64,000 nucleotides of DNA, from contig CALOBC010000006.1 of NCBI GenBank assembly GCA_942491145.1, forward strand, positions 1 through 64,000, written 5' to 3'. The first letter of the stretch is position 1, and every line of letters starts with the position of its first letter. This DNA comes from CAXQUZ01 sp942491145. GTDB taxonomy: Bacteria; Myxococcota_A; UBA796; UBA2385. The notes beneath the pieces were generated by a model. The model did not search any database. It was not told where the DNA came from and worked only from the letters and a program-made list of their open reading frames with translations. Shown here in pieces: positions 7,906 through 13,989 of the stretch. The position numbers were made by a program, and so were the translations under genes.

Positions 7906-8185
7906 GACCTCGCCCGCACCTGTCACGCGCGCCGACAACGGGCCTGAGCGGGCCGGTGGCCACCCCTCTGACACGGGATCTTCGGGAAGTGCCCTCCAGT
8001 CCCTTCCATGCATTTGCTGACGGGCTGCAGCAAGCCCAGTCCTCGAACCGAGCTGAGTCAGGTTCATCTCGGTTCAGTGTTGGAATGGGATCGGTTGGAC
8101 TGGACACTGGATACCCTTGGCTTTACAAGGCTGGCCACGTCAGGTCGGCCTACGCCCTGTGCGAATTCCTACCCAAGGGTGTCCG
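7906..8185. other. Intergenic leader of the collagen-like lipoprotein gene
   Basis: These 280 bases follow repeat copy 1 and precede the ATG at 8186. No convincing reading frame or recognisable promoter consensus is seen, and there is only a weak AAGG-type ribosome site (CCAAGGGTG) before the start. It presumably carries the promoter of the inserted gene, since the hairpin at 7860-7894 would stop read-through. Confidence 0.4.
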
Positions 8186-8818
8186 ATGAACCTCACGCCA
8201 TCGATGGCTACTTGTCTCCATAGAAGTCTCCCCCTCAGCGTCCTGCTCACTCTGGTTGTGGCGTGCTCGCCCACGAAGGGAGAGGCGGGTGTCGCCGGGG
8301 AGGCGGGAGAGCCGGGAGAGGCGGGTGTCGCCGGAGAGTCGGGAGAGGCAGGAGAGGCGGGAGAGCAGGGAGAGCAGGGAGAGCAGGGAGAGCCGGGTGC
8401 TGACGGAGCGCAGGGCCCGTCTGGACATGTGGCCGTTCGAATGGGAGCGTTTGGCGGCACTCCCAGCACCACCGCGCTTGTCACCGGGACCGCCTACGGA
8501 CAAGACTGTGAGTCTGAGGCTTACACGGCGGAAAGTGACGACGAAATCGCCATTGTGAGCAGCAACATCACCGCCTATTTTGCGGGCGAAGACCAGCATC
8601 AGTATTGGATGGCGTACGCCATCGACGGCGTCGAGGAGTACATCGGAGGACTCAACGGCATGGCCACCGTCGGCGCAGTGGCCAACACCTCGGTGCACGG
8701 GTTCCTTGAGCTGGAGGCTGGGGCCACGTACGAGTTCTACCCTGTGATCAAGCCCGACTTCAGCGACACGACGTTACAGTGGGTGCAGTGCACGACGATG
8801 GCGCAGGTGGTGAGGTAG
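8186..8818 (+). CDS. Collagen-like (Gly-X-Y) lipoprotein
   Basis: A 210-residue protein starting at ATG 8186. The N-terminus has a signal sequence with a lipobox (SVLLTLVVAC, Cys at about residue 27). Residues about 32-80 are an uninterrupted run of about 16 Gly-X-Y triplets rich in GEA, GEQ and GEP, typical of bacterial collagen-like triple helices. A beta-rich globular domain follows (HVAVRMGAFGGTPSTTALV, TAYFAGEDQHQYWMAY, FLELEAGATYEFYPVI) with two Cys that may bridge. It is probably a trimeric surface stalk with a head. The gene lies between two direct repeats and looks like an inserted cassette. Confidence 0.8.
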   Translation: MNLTPSMATCLHRSLPLSVLLTLVVACSPTKGEAGVAGEAGEPGEAGVAGESGEAGEAGEQGEQGEQGEPGADGAQGPSGHVAVRMGAFGGTPSTTALVTGTAYGQDCESEAYTAESDDEIAIVSSNITAYFAGEDQHQYWMAYAIDGVEEYIGGLNGMATVGAVANTSVHGFLELEAGATYEFYPVIKPDFSDTTLQWVQCTTMAQVVR

Positions 8819-8832
8819 GCGTCTTGGGTGCC

Positions 8833-8936
8833 CGTCGACGGTGGCCGCCACCTGACGGCTGCTCGTTAGCGTTGTGTTCCAAGACAACGAAGGCCCCAGG
8901 GCGGCAGTGAAGCAACCCTGGGGCGGTGTCGAGACG
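8833..8936. repeat. Direct repeat copy 2 (SDR tail remnant plus terminator)
   Basis: The second copy of the repeat at 7801-7905. It still encodes the dehydrogenase tail VDGGRHLTAAR and stop although no dehydrogenase gene is attached, which shows that it is a duplicated fragment. It lies between the lipoprotein stop (8818) and the stop of the minus-strand Ro60 gene (8940). Confidence 0.9.
8893..8924. terminator. Bidirectional terminator-like hairpin
   Basis: GCCCCAGGG (8893-8901) and CCCTGGGGC (8916-8924) form a perfect nine-base-pair stem with a 14-base loop. There is no long T run, so it may not be a classical intrinsic terminator, but its place between convergent genes and its presence in both repeat copies (also 7860-7894) argue for termination or mRNA end protection. 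Confidence 0.6.
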
Positions 8937-8939
8937 CGG

Positions 8940-10538
8940 TCAGTCCAAGCGACCCATGCTGAACTCCGCCATCAGCGCCGGGGCGCGGGTGTCGAAGCCC
9001 ACCACATCCATCATGCCGGGGTCATCGGGATCTGCGATGGTGAACTGGTTGGCCACCATGCCGCAGACGATGAGCCGAGCGGGGATGCCCATCTTCGCCC
9101 GGTAGCGGCGCAAGGCCTCGGCCGGGTGCACGTCGCCGAACCACGTCTCCGAGTCCGTGTAGACGACAAACGTGTCGATGGGAATGTTGTGCTTGGCAGC
9201 GTGCAGCATCGGCAAGGCACAGTCGGTGCCACCCATGGGGATGGCATCGAAGGTCTTGAGGGTGCGTGCCAGCGTGGGCCGGCTGCCCAGGTCGACCGTC
9301 TTGAGGGCATGACTGAACGCCACGATGTCCACCTTCTCCTCGGACCGCAGGGTGGCCATGGCCATCGCGGCGGCGCCCACTCGGGGCGTGATGCCGGTCA
9401 TGCCGCTGATCTCCGAGAAGCCCATCGAGCCCGAGACATCCACCGCCAACATCCACCGCTGGCCCGTGCGGGGAATGCACTCAAAGCTGAGCTGGAAGGC
9501 ATCGTCGAGGGCCGCGAGGATGTGCTTCACCGGCGTCCAGCTGAGGCTTCCGCGCACACCCTTGCCACGCTGGTACGTGTTGAGGGCGACGAGAATCGAC
9601 AGCGGATGCAAGCGGGCACCCCGGATGTGCTCCTTGTTGCGCAGGCGCTTGCACACCGTGCGGATGGATCCGGGATCTTGGGAGAACAGGCCAACACTGG
9701 TCATCTTGGCGAGGTTGCGCAGCATTGCGGTCATGGGCATGCCCCGACCACCGCGCAAGAGCGCCCGCCACACGTCCACCTCGGAGAGCCACCGGGTGGG
9801 CAGCTCTTCACGGACCAGGCCGTGATCAACGATGAGGTCCACGATCTCGCGCGAGCGGGTGGCCGTGTTGGCCTGATCGACGAAGCCCAGGCGGGGCGGG
9901 GCACCGGCGACCAGCTCGCTCTTCGCGATCCAGCGGTACAGCGCGTCGTGGGCACGACCGGGCGGCACGGGATGGGCCTTGCGGAGCACATCCCGGTGGG
10001 ACCAGCCACCACGCTGGCGGACCTTGCTCACCTGATAGGCAAGCGTGTCGACGTTGTCGCGCTGGTACCAACGGGAGAAGGCCCGGCGGGTCACCCGACC
10101 CCAGCCACCGATGGCGTCCACCGCCGTGGCGAGCTGGAGCACGTGGGTGCCGGTCCGACAGATGCGGACAACGGCGTCAGCAGCGGCCTTTCGGGTGGAC
10201 GGGTCGCCCACCTTGAGGCACATGGCCAAGGCCAGGATGGTGGCGTCTTGCTTCGGGGCACGACCGGCCTCGGAGACCTCCACGAGGGTGTTCACCGTGC
10301 GCACGCCATCCTCAATCATGCACCGCAACACAACGTCGGCGTTGTCTTGGGTCAGCGCCTGGGGCGACGCGTAGTAGCTGCCCGCCTCGGAACCGAGGAT
10401 CAGGAACCGGAGCAACCGGGTCCAGTCGTCGAGGGCCCAAGAGTAGCCACCTGCAGAGTTGGCCACCTGGGGGGTGATGGCCTCGGCGATGGGGGCACGC
10501 TGGCCGAAAGACAAGTGGCTGAGGAGCTTCTGCAACAT
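8940..10538 (-). CDS. rsr: Ro60-family RNA-binding protein (TROVE + VWA domains)
   Basis: A 532-residue orthologue of the Ro60 autoantigen. The N-terminal two thirds is the helical-repeat TROVE ring (SWALDDWTRLLRFLILGSEA, TQDNADVVLRCMIEDGVRTV, RGMPMTAMLRNLAKMTSVGL). The C-terminal von Willebrand A domain has a complete MIDAS: DVSGSM near residue 366, a Thr in MGGTDCALPML and an Asp in TDSETWF. The family binds Y RNAs and misfolded RNA, and in bacteria can tether Y RNA to polynucleotide phosphorylase. The start has GAGG seven bases upstream. The 5' side on the same strand holds a tRNA-like RNA and three Y-like hairpins behind a sigma54-type promoter. No rtcB/rtcA is adjacent. Confidence 0.93.
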   Translation of the reverse strand: MLQKLLSHLSFGQRAPIAEAITPQVANSAGGYSWALDDWTRLLRFLILGSEAGSYYASPQALTQDNADVVLRCMIEDGVRTVNTLVEVSEAGRAPKQDATILALAMCLKVGDPSTRKAAADAVVRICRTGTHVLQLATAVDAIGGWGRVTRRAFSRWYQRDNVDTLAYQVSKVRQRGGWSHRDVLRKAHPVPPGRAHDALYRWIAKSELVAGAPPRLGFVDQANTATRSREIVDLIVDHGLVREELPTRWLSEVDVWRALLRGGRGMPMTAMLRNLAKMTSVGLFSQDPGSIRTVCKRLRNKEHIRGARLHPLSILVALNTYQRGKGVRGSLSWTPVKHILAALDDAFQLSFECIPRTGQRWMLAVDVSGSMGFSEISGMTGITPRVGAAAMAMATLRSEEKVDIVAFSHALKTVDLGSRPTLARTLKTFDAIPMGGTDCALPMLHAAKHNIPIDTFVVYTDSETWFGDVHPAEALRRYRAKMGIPARLIVCGMVANQFTIADPDDPGMMDVVGFDTRAPALMAEFSMGRLD

Positions 10539-10569
10539 GGTACACCTCGGGCAATACGGCCCGTTCTTT

Positions 10570-10593
10570 GGGTTGGGTTGGGTTGGGTTGGGG
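10570..10593 (+). repeat. GGGTT tandem tract (G-quadruplex-capable)
   Basis: Four GGGTT units followed by GGGG run from 10570 to 10593 on the plus strand, giving five G-runs separated by TT. The transcribed minus strand is the C-rich complement, between the third hairpin and the Ro60 start codon. The DNA could form a quadruplex on the template strand, or the RNA could be an unstructured C-rich linker. Confidence 0.7.
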
Positions 10594-10599
10594 AATTTT

Positions 10600-10671
10600 G
10601 CGGTCGGGCAAAGGGGGCCCGCGTCGGGGGGTCGGTTGAAAACGAGAACCGACGCAGTACGGCCCGACCGC
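10600..10671 (-). ncRNA. Candidate Y RNA hairpin 3
   Basis: On the minus strand a perfect ten-base-pair lower stem pairs 10662-10671 with 10600-10609. It is followed by an asymmetric internal loop (6 and 11 bases, the 3' side GGGCCCCCTTT), then a seven-base-pair upper stem (GCGTCGG with CCGACGC, 10649-10655 with 10621-10627). The 21-base terminal loop begins TTCTCG. The same plan recurs in the two hairpins upstream, all just before the Ro60 gene. Y RNAs are encoded beside Ro60 in many bacteria, so this is a candidate Y RNA or part of a processed polycistronic one. The exact 5' and 3' ends are unknown. Confidence 0.6.
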
Positions 10672-10673
10672 CG

Positions 10674-10786
10674 GTCAATGAGCGAGTGGAGTGGACCTCG
10701 GGGACATCCGGCTGCATCGGCCCACCGAAGCGGGTTTCTGCAGGTCCGGCGGGAAAGCGAGAACCGAGGTCAAGCGGCTCAGTGAC
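10674..10786 (-). ncRNA. Candidate Y RNA hairpin 2
   Basis: The lower stem is GTCACTGAGC with GCTCATTGAC (10777-10786 with 10674-10683, one mismatch). The internal loop is CGCTT opposite the pyrimidine-rich CACTCCACTC. The upper stem is GACCTCGG with CCGAGGTC (10764-10771 with 10694-10701), perfect over eight pairs. The apical part again begins TTCTCG and folds further (a CTGCA/TGCAG stem and CCCGC-TTCG-GTGGG). It has the same architecture as its neighbours at 10600-10671 and 10873-10958, which supports selection for structure rather than chance. Confidence 0.6.
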
Positions 10787-10872
10787 CGAAGCGTGTGAAA
10801 CACAGACCCTGAAGTGCCGGGGGACCGGCGTGGCCCTGCCCAGGGGCAGGCGGGTCGATAGAGAGAGAAGGG

Positions 10873-10958
10873 GCTGTTCGAGCGAAGAAGTGATCGTCGG
10901 ACTGCCCGAGTCGAACGGGCAAAACCAATGAGAACCGACGGTCGGCGGCTCGAACAGC
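10873..10958 (-). ncRNA. Candidate Y RNA hairpin 1, with T-arm mimic
   Basis: A perfect eleven-base-pair lower stem (GCTGTTCGAGC, 10948-10958, with 10873-10883) leads to an internal loop (CGCC opposite ACTTCTTC), then a nine-pair upper stem (GACCGTCGG, 10935-10943, with 10892-10900; one G-U). The loop starts TTCTCA and contains a second hairpin, TGCCCG-TTCGACT-CGGGCA (10903-10921). Its seven-base loop matches the tRNA T-loop consensus TTCRANY. tRNA mimicry is a described property of bacterial Y RNAs, so this is the strongest single Y RNA candidate of the three. Confidence 0.65.
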
Positions 10959-10974
10959 AAACAACACAAGAGAG

Positions 10975-11110
10975 TGGCCCAGGCAGGACTCGAACCTGCA
11001 ACCTCGCGATCCAAAGTCGATAACCGTCGTCTTTCGGCCCGAGACCCCGAGGGGTGGGCAAGTTGAGCGAAGACGGAGAATACGCGCTCTACCGATTGAG
11101 CTACTGGGTC
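10975..11110 (-). ncRNA. tRNA-like RNA (Gln-UUG-like) with 63-nt insertion in the anticodon stem
   Basis: The minus strand reads as a tRNA: acceptor GACCCAG (11104-11110) with CTGGGCC (10976-10982), one A-C mismatch; D arm GCTC/GAGC; T arm GCAGG-TTCGAGT-CCTGC; discriminator A at 10975, with no encoded CCA. A 63-base insertion (11020-11082) splits the anticodon stem between positions 28 and 29. Deleting it gives a perfect five-pair stem CGCGA/TCGCG around loop CTTTGGA, anticodon TTG (Gln). The insert folds into its own long hairpin (CCGTCTTCG against CGAAAGAC-GACGG, then GCCC/GGGC). It is the first RNA after a sigma54-type promoter and is upstream of Ro60, so a tRNA-mimicking Y RNA is more likely than a working tRNA. 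Confidence 0.7.
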
Positions 11111-11151
11111 AGGTTGGGCGCCGGGGCTGCCCGACGCTCGCACTGGGTCAA

Positions 11152-11167
11152 TGCAGGACCCGTGCCA
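11152..11167 (-). promoter_or_regulatory. Sigma54-type -24/-12 promoter for the RNA-Ro60 operon
   Basis: The minus strand reads TGGCACGGGTCCTGCA from 11167 to 11152: TGGCACG, four bases, CTGCA. This matches the consensus TGGCACG-N4-TTGCW at all but one base, with GG and GC correctly spaced. Transcription would start near 11140, about 30 bases before the tRNA-like RNA. Ro60/rtc operons of enterobacteria are sigma54-dependent and need an activator of the RtcR type; no such activator gene is in this window. Confidence 0.7.
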
Positions 11168-11193
11168 AACTTGGTGGCCTTGCTCTCGGTTTG

Positions 11194-11224
11194 CTGAGAA
11201 CATCGTGAAAAAAGCCATTCTCAG
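11194..11224. promoter_or_regulatory. Inverted repeat upstream of the sigma54 promoter (possible activator site)
   Basis: CTGAGAA (11194-11200) and TTCTCAG (11218-11224) are perfect seven-base inverted repeats separated by 17 bases. They lie about 55-85 bases upstream of the predicted start site at about 11140. That position suits an enhancer-binding protein, although usual sites lie a little further away. Alternatively it belongs to the divergent gene at 11400. Confidence 0.45.
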
Positions 11225-11399
11225 CGGATTGGTGGACTTGCCCTCCCTGTGGCTCACCCGGCATTGAGCGATCGACTCTATAAATAGATATAGAATGCGC
11301 GCGAAGAATATAGTGGCTTCTGTGGCACCGCCGGAGACCCATCCTCGGGCTACTGCTGCGCCACAGCGGCCGTCGGTTCCGCGCCGCATTGAGGTGCCC

Positions 11400-11978
11400 A
11401 TGGGCCATGGCTTCGACGTGTTGTTCGGCTGGCAAGATCGACTGGACAACGCGGACTTTCGCGAGAACAACTCCGAGATCGAGCTGCCGCAGGGCCGCAC
11501 CCGCCGGGTCGTCACCAACCAGAGCTGCAGCCTGTCCGGCGAGCGGCGGGGGCACCGCGTTGTGGTGACCTGGACCGACTTCTACGTGGAGGGCTTCGCC
11601 GAAGACTCGCTGCCCTACCGGGATGTGTTGGACATCCTCGTGCGTGAGCCGTCCATTGTGTTGGAAGGCGAGCTGCGCCAGAAGGCCGTCTTCGACTTGA
11701 TGCTCGGCTGGGTCGGCATTCACCGTGGCTGGCGTCCCACCAACCATCCGCTGTTCAAGTCCTTCACGGTGAAGCGCACGTCCTCATCGGGCACCAGCTT
11801 GCTCGAGAATGCCGCCTACTGCGACCGGCTGCTGCCGCTGCTGGAGACCCACCAGCCCTGGAAGGTGGAGTACCAAGAAGGGTCTGGGGTGGACGTCTTC
11901 TTCCAAGCGCCGGCGCTGACCGCTGAGACCTTGGACGCGCTGGTCGAGCTGGCGATTGCGGCTGCCAGCAAGCCCTGA
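11400..11978 (+). CDS. Unknown protein, divergent from the Ro60 operon
   Basis: A 192-residue protein. ATG 11400 (MGHGFDVLFGWQDRLDNADF) has GAGG upstream and begins where ordinary sequence starts; an in-frame ATG at 11295 would add 35 residues. There are no membrane segments or signal peptide. Composition is mixed alpha/beta, with conserved-looking patches HRVVVTWTDFYVEGFAEDSL, LGWVGIHRGWRPTNHPLFKS and WKVEYQEGSGVDVFF. The family is not recognised. The 175 bases before it contain an AT-rich patch (11275-11294), probably its promoter, and the inverted repeat at 11194-11224. Confidence 0.65.
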   Translation: MGHGFDVLFGWQDRLDNADFRENNSEIELPQGRTRRVVTNQSCSLSGERRGHRVVVTWTDFYVEGFAEDSLPYRDVLDILVREPSIVLEGELRQKAVFDLMLGWVGIHRGWRPTNHPLFKSFTVKRTSSSGTSLLENAAYCDRLLPLLETHQPWKVEYQEGSGVDVFFQAPALTAETLDALVELAIAAASKP

Positions 11979-12097
11979 GGTGTCGGTGGGTCGGGCATCG
12001 CTGTCCCCGAGCGTCCGCCTCGGGACCCAGTCCCCCCACACTCGACACCGCAACGGCGACGTGCGGCGTTAGCCGGTGGGCGCATTGGAGGCCCCCC

Positions 12098-12931
12098 ATG
12101 ATCATCGTCAGTGGAACCAAGCGCTCTGGGACCAGCATGTGGATGCAGGTGCTGGGCGCAGCCGGACTGAACGTCCTGGGCAAGGACTTTCCCGCCGTCT
12201 GGGGGGACTCGATTCGGGCCGCCAATCCCAACGGCTTCTTTGAGTCTGAGCTGCGCAATGGGATCTACTATCGCACCAACCCGGACCCCCGCACCGGGCG
12301 GTTCTACCGGCCCAAGGCCTCCGCCAGCACGGTGGTCAAGGTCTTCATCCCGGGGCTCGTCCGCACCGACATGGCCTACCTGAACCGGGTGTTGATCTGC
12401 ACCCGGGGGTGGCGGGCGTACGTGCGGTCCCTGAACCGTCTCTACACCATCGAGGATGAGTGGATGCTCAACAACCCCGAAGAGTGGCGCACCGGCGAAG
12501 AACGTCAAGCCGAAGCCGCGTCCAAGCGGCCATCGCTGCCGCCGGCGATTGAGTGGTGGTACGACCAGTACGAGGCGGTACGTGATATTTCGGTACGAAA
12601 ATACCCGTATAAGTTTGTCAGCTACGAAGAGACCCTCGACGATCCAGCCGGCATGCTGGACCGGGTCTTTGACTTTGTGGCGGGGCCCAACCGCAAGGCG
12701 CTGGACTTCGACGCGGCGCTCGCCGCCATTGCCCCGCCCCCCAGCTCGGTCGAGCCCGAGCCCACGCCGCCTGAGGTCACCCCCGAGATGGAGGTGGTCT
12801 TTGATCTGTATGCCGAGCGGGTTCGCTCACCCCGGGGCCTCGACAAGGACCTGCTGGCGCGCATGAACGAGCTGCACCGGGGCATCATCGAGCGCTATGA
12901 CCCGCCCTCTCGGGAGCGGGTGGTGCGCTGA
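12098..12931 (+). CDS. Sulfotransferase-family / P-loop protein
   Basis: A 277-residue protein. The N-terminus MIIVSGTKRSGTSMWMQVLG matches the 5'-phosphosulfate-binding loop of PAPS-dependent sulfotransferases and related P-loop proteins, which typically read 'SGxxRSGTSxL'. NPNGFFESE follows, as in bacterial sulfotransferase-like proteins where 'NP.GFFE.' is common. A segment VLICTRGWRAYVRSLNRLY corresponds to the 3'-phosphate site (normally 'RDPRAVVxS'); here the Arg and Ser are present but the Asp-Pro is not. The acceptor is unknown. It ends four bases before the stop of the convergent cNMP gene. Confidence 0.72.
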   Translation: MIIVSGTKRSGTSMWMQVLGAAGLNVLGKDFPAVWGDSIRAANPNGFFESELRNGIYYRTNPDPRTGRFYRPKASASTVVKVFIPGLVRTDMAYLNRVLICTRGWRAYVRSLNRLYTIEDEWMLNNPEEWRTGEERQAEAASKRPSLPPAIEWWYDQYEAVRDISVRKYPYKFVSYEETLDDPAGMLDRVFDFVAGPNRKALDFDAALAAIAPPPSSVEPEPTPPEVTPEMEVVFDLYAERVRSPRGLDKDLLARMNELHRGIIERYDPPSRERVVR

Positions 12932-12934
12932 GGC

Positions 12935-13447
12935 TCAGGTCTGCACCCAGCCGTCGGGCAGCGGCGCCGAGTCTCCGCTGTTGATGCGGGTCTGCACATC
13001 TCGGGTCGCCCGGTCGAGCTGGTCGAGCATGGCCCCCAGGACCACGCGGCGGATCAAGTCACCCTCCTGGCCGTTGTCCTTCATCAAGACGTCCACATCG
13101 GTGCTGGACAGCAGGAAGACGGTCGCCCCGCCGGGGTCGGCGCACAGCCCGGCCGTGCGAAAGACGCCGGTGAGCAGCCCCATGTGGCCCATGATGGCGG
13201 GCGCTTCGGCCACGGCGATGTCGCGATACTCGTTGCGGGCGTCGCGCTTTTGCACCCGCAGGCTGCCCTGGGCCAGCATGTAGAGCCCGTTGGCTGGGTC
13301 CTTCTCGTGGCAGAGCCAGTCGCCATCGGTCAGCTCGACCACCTTTGCGCATCGATTGAGCAGCCGGGCCATGGGTGGTAGGTCGTCGAGGTCCAGCCCG
13401 TAGCGGTCGATGAAGGCGCGGACGAGCTGTGGCTTCACGGTGCTCAT
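12935..13447 (-). CDS. Cyclic-nucleotide-binding-domain protein B
   Basis: A 170-residue protein starting at ATG 13447, which overlaps the stop of the upstream cNMP gene (ATGA). The jelly-roll cNMP fold is visible: LLNRCAKVVELTDGDWLCHE, NGLYMLAQGSLRVQKRD, then IMGHMGLLTGVFRTAGLCAD in the phosphate-binding-cassette position. The usual 'FGE.al....R.a.v.a' becomes MGHMGLLTGVFRTAGLCA, so the Glu is absent and binding of cAMP is doubtful. No DNA-binding domain is present. It is probably a signalling partner of the protein encoded just upstream. Confidence 0.75.
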   Translation of the reverse strand: MSTVKPQLVRAFIDRYGLDLDDLPPMARLLNRCAKVVELTDGDWLCHEKDPANGLYMLAQGSLRVQKRDARNEYRDIAVAEAPAIMGHMGLLTGVFRTAGLCADPGGATVFLLSSTDVDVLMKDNGQEGDLIRRVVLGAMLDQLDRATRDVQTRINSGDSAPLPDGWVQT

Positions 13448-13989
13448 GCCGACACCCCCAACAAGGTCTTCAAGCGGTCGAACAAGCCCATGGGCGCGGC
13501 AGGCTCGACAACGGGTGCGCTCGCTTCGTGGCGGGCGCGGTCCTCTTCTCGCCACACGCGGCGGAGGTCCAGGTCGGCGGTCTGGAGGCGCTTCGCCGTG
13601 ACCTCGATGACATGCCGCTGAAGGGCTGCCACTGCGGTGTTGTTGGGCAATGCCCGGAGGCGGTCCCGCGTGAGGCTGAGCACGCGGCTGTGGCCCACCG
13701 AAGACACCGAGAAGCAGCGCTTGGTGCGCACACCGAACAGGGCGCTCTCGCCGATGACCCCGCCGGGCCACAAGTCACCCAGGTCTCGTGCACCCTGGCT
13801 CACTTGCACCCGCATGCGGCCATCCACGAGGATCATGGCTGACCGGTCGTCGTCGCCCTCTCTCGAGATGGACTCGCCGTTTTCAAACTCCAGCCAGGTG
13901 CCGGCGGCGGCGAGGGCCTGGAGGTCTGCGGGGGCCACACCGCGGAAGGTGCGCAGCCGTGCCAGCGGTCCAGCTTGGGGATCGGTCAT
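13444..13989 (-). CDS. Cyclic-nucleotide-binding-domain protein A
   Basis: A 181-residue protein. One cNMP domain: LRTFRGVAPADLQALAAAGT, LEFENGESISREGDDDRSAM, ILVDGRMRVQVSQGARD, and a phosphate cassette VIGESALFGVRTKRCFSVSS that keeps Gly-Glu and a downstream Arg. The tail is helical (TAKRLQTADLDLRRVWREED). No effector domain follows, so it may sense a nucleotide and act through protein B (12935-13447), with which it overlaps by ATGA. The ATG lies in the first of four 17-bp tandem repeats that repeat 'CATGACC', so other starts are possible. Confidence 0.75.
   Translation of the reverse strand: MTDPQAGPLARLRTFRGVAPADLQALAAAGTWLEFENGESISREGDDDRSAMILVDGRMRVQVSQGARDLGDLWPGGVIGESALFGVRTKRCFSVSSVGHSRVLSLTRDRLRALPNNTAVAALQRHVIEVTAKRLQTADLDLRRVWREEDRARHEASAPVVEPAAPMGLFDRLKTLLGVSA

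Noticed and set aside
8874..10931. A 685-codon plus-strand frame opposite the Ro60 gene
   Set aside because: Antisense to a clear TROVE-VWA protein; composition typical of a shadow frame.
10885..10960. A second complete tRNA in the 10873-10958 hairpin
   Set aside because: Only a T-arm-like hairpin is present; D arm and anticodon arm are lacking and it is enclosed by unrelated long stems.
11020..11082. A group I intron in the tRNA-like gene
   Set aside because: 63 bases is far too short, has no P7/P3 core, and the position is not the anticodon loop.
11295..11399. Extended N-terminus for the protein at 11400
   Set aside because: The 35 extra residues are low-complexity (Pro/Ala/Arg) and the ribosome site favours 11400.
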